Shown here in pieces: positions 1 through 12,000 of a stretch of DNA of 42,814 nucleotides. The stretch's first letter is position 1; every line of letters starts with the position of its first letter. The notes beneath the pieces were generated by a model. The model made no database searches, had not been told where the DNA came from, and saw only the letters and a list, made by a program, of their open reading frames with translations. Both the position numbers and the translations under genes were made by a program. The stretch is from Candidatus Omnitrophota bacterium (GTDB lineage Bacteria; Omnitrophota; Gorgyraeia; Tantalellales; Tantalellaceae): the NCBI GenBank assembly GCA_015231405.1, contig JADGBR010000015.1, forward strand, positions 1 to 42,814. The letters are read 5' to 3'.

Positions 1-3000
1 TTCGCTTATGAATTCCTGACCCAGCCCGTAAAAATGATACCTGGAGTCCGACGGATCATACCTGACATAGTATTTATCGCCCTCCATAAGAATAGCCGTG
101 AACTGTTTAGAGTCGGCGAAACATTTCCAGATATAATCCTTGTCATCCTGGTCTATGGCACCGGAGTTGTCGACGTCGACCGCGCTGTCGTAATTGGCAT
201 CCTCAAAGAATAATTCCTGCAACTGAACGGCGCTATCGGCAGGCTGGTCTATCCAGGTGTACCTCACCTCATAATTGCCTATTGGGAGGTTTTCGAGAGT
301 TAAGTGCCCTTCCCCGTAGTAGTTCTTGCCTGCGAATACTGTTATTGTGCCGCGGTCTACGAATTCAGCGGAATAGGGCTCCTTCACCTCGACCTTGAAC
401 TTATAGCCTGACAATGGGACATCGTAATTGCCGAAAGCTTTCATCCTAAGCCCGACATTTATGGTACCGGAGTTACCGAACGGATTCATGAAAGTGCCTC
501 TAACTCTGGGCGCGAAAGTTTTAGATGTTGCGTATAGCTCGTCGGGCTGCTGGGTCGACCTGAAGAAACCGGTGGGCACGGAATTCACGGCCTTCTTCCG
601 GTCGATCATTATCGACCCCATGTGCTGGTCGATGAGAAGAACATCCTGAGCGTCGATCTCACCGTCGCGGTCTATATCTGCCACGTTCGTGGGCCTGAGG
701 AACAGCCTGTCCGCTTCGTCAAACACAAAATAATCTTTGCCTTTTATATTCACGATCCCGCGGGAGTCGGTCTTGTACTCGGTATGCCCGTCAGTGAAGA
801 CATACATCGCTTCGGACCTTTGTATCTTGAGGCCTCCGTTGACGCTGTCGCCTACGAATGTATTGAACACATTGCCCATGAATACTTTTTTGCCGTAGTA
901 ATCCGACGGAACAAATGATGGATCCGGCATAGAGATGCTGGTGGCCATCCCCTCGCCCACGTCGCCTGTTTCCACGGTAGAGACAATTTTATGGTCCCTT
1001 ACTTCCCCTACTACGCCTAATTCGCTGATATACATGGAATAACGCGTGTTCGCGTCATAGGATGTCACGGAGAGGTCCGGTATCACAAGCCTTACTTTAT
1101 AAGCGAGGACAGGCTCCGAAAGGCTGAACGTGTAAAAAGCGTAATTATTCCGGCAAGTTGCGTTAGATTTCCATTCATTCGGAGTGACCCATACTGACCC
1201 GTCGAAATACTGGAAATAATAGTTCCCGAGAGCGTTCCCGGAAGAAGAACCGCCCCACTTAACGGACATTCCGCTAATGTTTCTGGGTTCAGGCCATGTG
1301 TACTCGATCTTAGCCATATTGTCAGTGTCTGAACCGGTAACTCCAAAAGAGGTATTCGGATCATTATCTCTTAGATTTGTGATCTCATTCGTTCCTGACA
1401 TACTACCCATGGAATAAGCGCGTCCGCTCGTGAGCGCCACAGCCGTATCCGCGCTCCCGGCGATATTAGTATATACAGAGTTGAGTTCCGAAAGTGATAC
1501 CGCCATGTTCCAGCGCTCGTCGTTATCGACAGTACTTATCGCCGACGCCCCGAGTTCGGAAAGAACGCTGTAGGCACCGGAAGTTAGCCCATCAAGGGCA
1601 GTTTCGCCTATCTTGCTAAAGAGAAGGACAGCGCCGCGATCCATCCTATCAGGATAGATCGTCTTGAGATATTCGGCCATGGCGTTTGAATTAGCCGGGA
1701 TGCTCGTATCCCAGTTCGTGAGCTCGACGGAGCCTGCGGGGCTCGTGTAAACTATGTTTATCCCTGCCCTCGGCGTCCAGGAGGCTTTATCGACATACGC
1801 TCCGTTAACCTTGGTCAAGGCGATCTTTTCCTCTTTCAGGTATTCTCCGTCCTGACGGGTCAGGGTCAGATTGAATTCATCGTCCCCTGTCAGATCATTT
1901 ATGCTTTTCGCCCCCATCAGCGAAAGTATCGATTTCGCGTTAGCGGTAAGACCGCCGAAGGCGGCATTACCCATTTTCTTTATAGCAATGGAAGCGCCGT
2001 CTTCTTTCGCCCTAGATTTGTAAAGTTCGGTCAGATACTGGGCCATAGCGTCGGCTTTTGCCGGATCGCTGGTATCCCAGTTCGTGAATTCGTACCCCCC
2101 GTCCGCCGTGACGTACATTACATTCATGCCGGGAGACGGCGTCCAGGCGGATTTACTTACCTGGATGCCGTTAACCTTCGTCGCGGATTGGATCTCCGTA
2201 ATATCCATGACAGGCTTATACCCGCCCTGATCTACCGCGAACTCCGCAATGGCAAAAGTCGGTAAATTAGTGTCCGTTGTCTTATCGATCACCATTCTGA
2301 TCTTTTCGGCGTAAACCGCTTCCGGAAGGGTGAAATTATATGTGGTGCCATAATAGAACGGCCCGTCTATATTTCCCTGAGGGGTCGTTCCCCTTTCCGG
2401 GTCCCATTCATCCGGAGAATGCCATTCCTCGCCGTCATAATACTCAAAGTGATAAGATTCGATCGGATATGACCCCATTTCCGAATTCTGGAATTCAACG
2501 CTTACTTTATCGACCCCATTGATCGCGCCAAGATCGTATTCGATCACATTCGTGTACCTGGCGTCTACGGCGTAATACGTATTGCTCTTGCCATCCCTGA
2601 TAACGTTTATATCTGTCGACGCGGGCGGCATATAAGCGCTCTGGCTGTTCGTTACTCCGGTATGGGCAAGAGTTACGTCATCCAGAACTGATATATCCCC
2701 GTCGAGGAGCTCCATAGATCTAATATTGGCTTCATAGCGCCACGCGTCGTCGTTCGCTAGACCGCGTATGTTCTCCGCCCCCATGGAACCGAGCTGATTA
2801 TAAAGTTTTTCAGTGAATCCCAAGAACGCGCTGTTGCCTTTTTTAATAAAGCTAATGGTAGAGCCTATGTCCCTGACACGGCTCCTGACGGCGCCAGCCA
2901 GGTAGTCTGCCATAGCATTAGCCTTCGCCGGATCGCTTGTATCCCAGCTGGTAAGCTCAATGCTCCCGTCAGGCCTCGTTATCTGAACATTAATGCCGTC

Positions 3001-6000
3001 GGAAACTTCCCAAGACGATTTAGCCGTGCCAGCGCCGTCGGTTTTAGTTACGCAATATTGTTCGTTATTAGTGAACAGGCTCTCGTCATATTCATCGACA
3101 CATGACCATTCGGCGATACCGATATCACCGGACCCGTTAGAGTTCCTTGAAAGCCTTACCCCTGTCGCCTGGACTGGAACCTGAAGAGTGTATTCATAAG
3201 TTATGCCCCAGCCCTGTTTCTGAGAATTTGGCCCCGTGTTCCAATCAGCCGGCTGCTGCCAAACACCGTTAACGTCGCGATACTGCAGCCAATAGAAAAC
3301 GGGTGTTGCTCCTGACGATTCTTTTTTCCATCGTAGCGTCATCTTTTGGATATCCCTTGTCCGGTCAAAGTCATATTCAAGTGTACCGCTATACTGCAAT
3401 ACGGTCGCCGTTGAATTATCACCGTCATGCATCAACGATATATCAGACCCCAACGATCCAGATAACAGTTTCGCGCTGGCTCCGAGATCATTCGCCATAT
3501 TAAGCACCCTGTGAACGGTTTGGTCAAATCTTGTGGAATATGACCATGTGTCGTCACTGTCAAGCACACCTATATTCCCCGCTCCCAGCGCGGCTAATGT
3601 ACTGTAAAGCCCCGGGGTGAAGCCTTCGAAGGCGTTAGGGCCCTTCGACGATAATATCATTCTCGCCCCATTCGACATCGTCTTAAGAGATCTGGCGTTA
3701 ATATAGACTTTCAGCGCCTCGGCGTTAGCGGGATCCGATGTATCCCAGCTCGTGAAGTCTGCTATATCCATGCCCGGATCAATAAAAAGGACATTTATAC
3801 CGTCACGGTGAGTCCACGTTGACGGGATCTCGCCTGTGCCGTTACGCGAGGCCATAGCATCGGGATAAGTGGCGGGAGTTATTTCCTCGGCGTCATAGAA
3901 GAACATGTTACGCGACTGTCCCGCGGCGATAGCGGCTGGATCGGTCAGGGATCCGTCAACGTAGAAATTCGTGGTGAACAGCGAACTCGTAATCTCGACC
4001 GGCACTTTTCGGGTGCCGTTCACATAGAAGCTCGATGTGAATTCCGAAGCGACGATACCTGCCGGTGTCATCAATACGCCGTCATGGTAGAATTTAGCCA
4101 CGGCGTTATCAGAGATAACGTTATACACGGCGACCGGCGAGCCTTCGCCCAGCGTGACAAGTTCATCCGCGGGTACGTCCATCCTCTTCGCCGCGTAAAG
4201 TTTTCCGTCTATGACAACAGTCTCACGCCCGCCTTCGACTATCTTATCATCGGGATTGTAGAATGCCACCGGACGAGCCTCAATGTCCTGGTAGATCTCA
4301 TAGGCCTTATTGTCAAAAATGACCTTATTCTTCCCGTCGACCTTATCGAAATAACTGTCGAAATCGTGTATTGTTTTAAGGATGACCGCGCCGTCTGAGT
4401 TATGGTCGATCTTGTATACTGTGCCGCCGATCAGTATTTTTGTATTTCCGTAGAAACTTGTCGGGTGTACCGAGTCGCGTAAATAAATATTATCGCTGGC
4501 AGAGGCGTCAGTCGCCGAAGGAGTTATCGATTCCTGTATGTCACCCTCGGGAGCGCCTATATAGCCGGACATGCTCCAGTTGGTCCCGGAGGTGATCTCC
4601 CTTATATGGGCGCTGCCGGCCGTCTCGAAAGCCAGGCGAGCAGCCGCATCGAGAGCGCCTATCTTATTTCCTTCTTTAGATGCCAGAACTATCGTCCCGT
4701 CAGGAAGTTCCCTGAGGTATTTCGTCATAAGCGCGACAACCGAGATATCGGAGCAATCCCAGCTCGTGAACGTACGAACTCCCGTATCCTCGTCAATAGT
4801 CACCATATTTATGCCTTCCTGCGCCCAGATATCCCTCGAAACCGATGAGCCGTTCCTAAGGCATCTCTCGCCGCTTTCGGGCAACATGGCCACACTGTTC
4901 CAGAGGAAAGCAGAACCCGTCGTCCCTGACGCGGCCGAAACCACGACTTCTAATCTTTCAGCAGGTATCAGCGTAACCCTTCCGGTATTCAATTCGATCA
5001 CACCGTATGTTTTATCCCCGATATGTATCTCGGATCCCCATGTCTTACCGGTGACAGGGGTTGACACAGCCTGGACGGTAGAAATATTGAACCTCAGAAG
5101 GCCCTGGTCTCCGACAAAATGGTAAGTATAATTTTGGCCTTTAAAATCCACTACCCCGTCGGCGGCGGGCATGCTGATGAGACCCTTGGAAGACATAGTT
5201 ATCTGGTCCTGGAGCTGGTCGATCGAAAGCGAATAATCGGAGCCGTCAACACGTACGCTGTTCGTAACGGCGTCGCTCACCGATGTCGCCGCTCCCATGG
5301 CAAAGCGTCTCAGGTCGTAGACATATTCGCCCGACCCCGCAGCCGTCTCATGCTTTGTGACCTCGAACAGATTCTCGCCGAACTCAAGAGTCCTCTCTGT
5401 CAGGCTGACCCCAAGACCGTCGAACATCATATTCACATCGGCGTCGTCGACCATAAAATCGCCGTTAAGATCCGCCGCGGTATCCTTCAGGTTTGTAACA
5501 AACACGCTGTCAAGCCTTATAGCCGTCTCCTCTCCGAAATCGTTTATCCATTCGAATTTAACGGTGTGTGTCCCGGCGCCAAGCTTATCTTTTATGGCCC
5601 CGCTCATATAGTCGTCCGACACGGCGGTTGAATTCCAAGGCAGCTCAATATCGCCTTTATACACTGTATCAACGTAAACCCTGAGCTTAAGCGTCCTAGC
5701 CTGGTCGATGTCCGGAGCCTCACCCCAGTACTGGATGGGTTTGGTCGTTGGCCCTTCCTTAAAAGCGATATATTTTATATCGAAAGACCCGCCCTGCACA
5801 TCGTTAGCCGGATCGAACCTGAAGGCTTCCATATTGCCTGTCCATCCCTGGATGTCTTTCATATCTACAAGGACCGTCCTGTATTCGCCGGTGTTATTCT
5901 TCACTCCCGGCACGTCGAACGTCCGCGTAAAATCAAGGTTGTTGGCATCCCCGGAATCCCTTGAACGCGAGCTCCAGGAAATGCTCGCCGTAGACGCGGA

Positions 6001-9000
6001 GTATTCTCCTTCATACCTGTAGGATATCTCTACGTAACGCGCCGTGCCCATATCGAGGGCCGTATTAGTACCGTCCGGCCAAGACTGGCGTTCGGCCGGG
6101 TTAGCCGAGTTATTGTAGTAGCGCGTATAGTAAAGGTAGGGGTCGTCGCCGGTAACGTTCATCTTAAGAGTACCGGAAATGTCTCCCGCGGAGCTGGTAT
6201 AGACCCCCTTCGAAAGATCGTTCCTGAAGTTCCCGGAGAAAATATCCCATTTAGCCTGGTTCGACCCCCACGGCATTGTCCAGTTATTGGGCTTGGAATA
6301 TCCGGTATCATTCCTCGCCGAAAGGCCGATGTAATAGTTGTCCTGCGAATCTACTTTGATAAGGTACTCTGCGGACGGCACAGCCTGTGACGGATCGCTA
6401 AAGCCGTCGTGAGAGATCGTATTCGTATAGATGGAATTGAACTGCCACTGGTATCCGGCAGTCGAAACCTGTTTAATATCGTTCGCATCTTTTTTAAGGA
6501 TCGCGGAATTCATGCCCGCCAATAATATTTCCTTGTCCTTAACGTCGAAGTTCCCGTCGCCGTTCAGGTCGCGCCTGTTCTTCTCAAGGAGGGTCACGAC
6601 GGACGTATCCGGATTTATGGCTACGACATAATGTATGATCGTTCCCGGCGCTTCCCCAAGAGGTATGTCTATGGTATCTTTTAACTTGCCGTAATCGGGG
6701 TCCGCGTACGCGTATGACGCTTCCTTCCAGAGCGCGCCCGAAGATGCCTGGGCGTTATTGCCTTTCGTTGAGGAATCAATGAGTGACCTACCCAATCCTT
6801 CGTCGAGAGTGAGGAACAAACGGCAGTAGTCTTTAAAGTGATCAATGCCGTCGGCCGGCGTCCCAGTATGCAGCTTACGCACGGGATCCGGCTGGAGAGC
6901 CTTGGACCATACTGAAATATCGTCTATCTCCCCCTTAAAGGAAGAGGCGTGATCGAAACCGGCGCCGATGACACCCTGTTTCTGGCCGATGACAAATCCC
7001 GCGCCGGAGACGGTTATGGTTTTTGACGTAGACTGTTTATCGCTGACTAGATATCCGTCGATGTAGAGAGATATGGTGCTGGCTTCACGCGTTATGGTAA
7101 CGGTATGCCAGGCGTTATCCTCAACTGTGCTGTTCTCATCGAAAGTATATTTCATGCCGTCCAGATAGACTTCCCAGACATTCACTTTCTTGTCGTAAAC
7201 CGTTGAAAACTCATTGAGCTCATTGTTATTAAGAGCTCCGCTCATAACATAGCTCCTATCATTCGAATCCGGCGAGAACTTCAGCCTCTGAGAGACCGTG
7301 AAATCCTTAAGGCCGTTAATCGCCGCGCCCGGGACTTTTATATTTTCGGACCCGGTCTCGTAATTAATGACCTTACCCGGTTCACGGAGAAGGGCGTTGG
7401 AGTATCGGTTCCCCTCACCGTCCACAAGGACTACTTTACCCAGGACCGGATCGACCACTGCCGTAAATTCCCTGCCGTCAAGCTGCAGTATCTCCGTCAT
7501 GCCTCCCTTTATCCTGTGCGCTCCGACCATCGCGAGGTCGTTATTCGTTATTGTTCCGTCGTTATCGAGATCGCAGTTCTTGCTGTACAGCGCGTCCCGA
7601 ACGAACGCCTCTTCTATTTCAAGGCTGAGCCCGACCTCCGGGTTCAGCCACGTGAATTTCACGGTGTGGCTGCCTTCAATCAGAGGAATGTTCAGCGAAT
7701 CTTCAAGATATGACAAACGGCTGGGCTTGACGTTTATTACACCGTGATCGACGCCGTCGACTTCAACCTTAAATCGGTAATAGTCGAAACCCCTCATCGG
7801 TATTTCCTGTTCGCCCCTTGTCCTCGCCGTAAGGCCTATGTTGTAATTGCCTCGCCCCGTAACGCCGGTAAATTCATAAGTAACGGCATAAACGGCGTTC
7901 GGATCGGCGGTAAGTGGTTTTGTCCAGATGACTCCTTCCGGAGCGCCCGTATAAAAACCGGTCATGCCGGACCTTAGTGACGCAGAAAGGGTATGGGGCT
8001 CCGTCGAACCCATGGCGAGTTTGACCATGTTCTCATCGTCCTGATCGACCCTTCCGTCGCCGTCGAGATCAGCCCTCTGGGAAAGGCTTATGATGCCGTT
8101 ATCCTTCTTGACCGCGTATTGAACTCCGTCCAGCACGATCTTGCCGTAAGAGCCGCTTTCGACCATATTGCCGGTTCTATCGTAGAAAATGAACGTCCCT
8201 TCGGGATATTTTTCAAGAGCGTAATACGTCTTCTCGCCTATATCGAGCTTTTGCACAAGGCTCGTGTCGCTGTACCTCGAAAGGAATATATCGATATCAG
8301 CGCTATCGACCTTTCCGTCCTTGTTTATGTCAGCCCTCGAGTCATAGTTCCTTGACGCCACTTCCACCGTTCTTATGCTCGCCATAGGCTGTGCCCATGT
8401 CGGGTAACCTTTCACAATGGCTTCTTTTGAGTTGACCCAAACGAACCGGAAGGTATGGCTGCCTTCCGTGAGCTTTGATATGCTGATAGCTCCTTCAACA
8501 AAATTGACGTTATTGCCGGATATTGAGACCGTACCGATCTTGCTGGATGAGCCGTCAAGATATACGTCGAACTTATACCTATAACCCGATGGAAGCGTGT
8601 TATACGGCGACTCGTTCTTGACCTGAAGTTTGATGTCAAAAGCGCCGGTAGCGGCTATGTCGAACCGGTAATCGATCCAGTTATCCGTTCCCTGCGCGTT
8701 AGAGTGTACAGCACCGGCTGTCCCAGCCGTAACGGTCTCAGCCCAATTCTGGGTAGCTGAACACATAGCCCCCCGTTTAGAAGCAGGGTTAACCGACCCT
8801 AGAGCGCCTTCCAGTATACGCCAGTCCGACATATCAAGGGTATCACTGGAATCGAGGTCCCACGCCATGCGTTCTACGATCTTCACGTCCTTTAAGTCGG
8901 GAGCCCATCTCACTATATAATCCACTCCGTTCATGGAGTACAACACGGAGTCGTTGCCAGACACGCCGGATGTCTTCACGCTATTGACCTTAAAGCTCTG

Positions 9001-12000
9001 GTCAAGGGCCGATATGAAACTGAAAGTATTGTCAGAGTTCGCCTTCAAATAGTAATCCTGTCCGTTCATCTCAACAAGCCTCGCGTCGGCGTTAGTTTCG
9101 TACCGGAAATAACGGTTCGGTATCTCTACCAGCGACAGGTCAGTCTCATTTGTTCCGGTTATCTCATATGTCTTCTCCCGAGCGGTCACATGCGTCGAAG
9201 TTATGAGGGGCCCGGTGAGTTTCATCTGGGCCGTACCCGGGTCGGTCAAACGGTATTTATTACCGTCGATAATGACTTCGCTATTTGACGCTACGGGGAA
9301 AGTCACAAGCCCGTTAGTGAGCGACCATGCTCCGTTATTATCGACAGCTTCGAACAGCGAATTCCTGATATTAAAAAGGTATGACGACCTGGAGCTCTTC
9401 GTCACGGTTGATTCTATTACGCTGGTGTTCGAGACGGCGCCGTTATAACCATGCCCGGAGGCTTCAGGAGTGCTTCCGGAGGATATGCTGACGAGTGGGT
9501 AAGAGGCTACGAGTCCGGTAGTGTCAACTTCGGCGGAATCATAAAGTGAAGTCTTTACTTCATCGGCGCCGAGTGATCTTGACCACCACGACACATCTTT
9601 AATGTCGCCGCGCATAGGCATCGGGATTACGCTGAAATTCTTATAGTAGTTGCCGTAACCTATATAAGCTGGGTTAGTGGTTCCGGCGGACCGGTTATAC
9701 GGAGCCGTAAATTCGTTCACTAGTTCACCGTTGATGTAAAACTTTATCTTCATATTCGCCAGGTCCCTCACCAACGCGACATGCGACCAATTCCCGGCGC
9801 TTATACCCGAGGTGGTCTTAAATGTCGCGTAATTGCCCGAATCGATGCCGTAAGAGTATTCGATGGTGCCGTCGGTATTCAACGCGATCTGGCCCTCACC
9901 CCAATAAGATTTGCCGACAAGCCCCATTTTCTCTGACAGGTCGGCGGGATTGACCCATAATTCGATAGTCTGGTCATCTCTGGTGTTAAAAGGATATATG
10001 TATGATCCTCCCGGGCCCGGCCAGTAATATTTTATGTTCACAAATGACGAAGTGTCGGAAGCGCTTCGGTCAAAATGCATTGCATTGAACGTAGACTGCA
10101 TTCCGAGGTTCGCAATGCCGGAACCGGTCAGCTCCATCCTGCCGTCATAAAGCCCGAGTAGCGGTATCCTGGCTATATCTTTCTGGCCATCGTTAAATAC
10201 ATAAACCCTCATATCCTCCAGTAAATCGAAATTCTCGAGCCCGGCAAGCTGAGAGGACGAGTTTTCGATACGGAAGTTGACCCCCAATAGTCCTTTGGCG
10301 AGCTGCCTGCCGCCGTCGCTCATGATGGAACCCTTTGACGGATCAAGAGACTTGAAATAATATTTATCGCCCGGCTCCCATCCCACCACATAACTATTCA
10401 CGCCGTCTTTACCGGCTACAGCATATTTGGCGGCCTGCTGTGTGGTGGTCCTCATGAAAAGGAACTTCGCCATATCCAGCTGGTCGATCTTGCCGTCCGG
10501 GTCCAGATCGCATGCGGGGTAATAAACGCCGGTCGCGATAGCATTCCTCAAAATATTTTCATCCTCGACATCTACGTCGGAATCGGCGTCGATACTCTGG
10601 GATCCTTGTTTTGTGAGACTCACTACCCCGGCATTCTCATCGATATTGTAGATCTTCCCTGCGCCAAGGTTGAGTTGCGTGGAGGCCAAAATAGCCGTGC
10701 CGGTGGCGACGTCCGTGAACGTATAATTACCGGCTGTGCCTTCGACCTTGTAATACGCGTTAGCCTTTCCTGTTATGGCGGATATCTCAAGATCGTCGAA
10801 ATCAGCCGCTACTCCGTCGGGAGTACCTACGCCGGCATTTCCGGCAGTGATCTTTGTGGATGAGCTATCGATAGCGGAAAGCACCTTTACGGTCCCGATA
10901 AAGACCTCAAGAGTATCTCCCCTGGCAGCGAAAGTATACTTAAGCGGTGTACCCTTTAGAATATCGATATTGAAGGAGGTCTTGACGTTCACGGTCGCCA
11001 GCAACTGAGTGGTCACAAAATTATATTGCGGATCCACGAACACTTTCTCGATCTTAACATTGTCATTGTCGAAGAACCGCATGCGATAATAATTGTTATC
11101 GTTGACATACCTCAAATAAATGTCACCACCTACGTTATTGGTAGTATTGGCGCCTAACTGGTAACTAACCGGCTTAATTGTCGCTGATACCATCTGGTCT
11201 GTCCTCGATGCCGGATCACCGCTGAGGTCGTATATCGCTTTCATATCACCGACATTCGGGTATTTTGTTGTCCACCCATCGGACACCTGGTAGGTTTTGT
11301 TCTGGAAGATCTGCTTAAGCTTCCCGTCTCGCACAACCCAAGTATCCTCATTTTCCCAGAAATTGGGTTTATAATATTCATAAGGGCTGCTACCCGAATA
11401 GTCGCCCATCAGATATGCCATTTCGAATATCGAATCCGGATTCACCCCATCTGTGTTGAAATCTCCGGAAAACGCCGTAGCGCCCATATAACCTTCTCCG
11501 GCGCCTCTGAGCACGACATATTTATCCTCGGATCTCACCGGGTCAAGCGGGGCCCTGTAGTCTATAATTTCCTCTCGGACGATTATGTTCTGTCCGTCCA
11601 CGTTGATAACTCTAGCTTCCGCACCGGGATCGATTGCATCCTGGGATACGGCTGCGCTCTCAAAGACAATGTCGTCCCAGTTCGTACCCAAAATATCGAA
11701 AACCGTATCCCCTATTGTGACCTGACCGCCTATCGGAGCTTGACCCATCAGCGCCCCGTCAGCATCGTACACCAAATACGTGTCGTTGGCACGATCATAT
11801 CCTACTCTGTATTGATATCCGGCGATATCGACCACTCTCTCTGTTTTAATTAAATCCTTGGTGCCAGGCCCGTCTTCAGAGACCATAACCTGTCCTTTGT
11901 CTCCGGTGAGCGTATAAGTGTCACCCGTCTTAGTCACTTTGTAGTACGTACTGCCCTCCAGAGCTGTCCGACCGACCTTAACATTGTCGATCTTGGCAGA

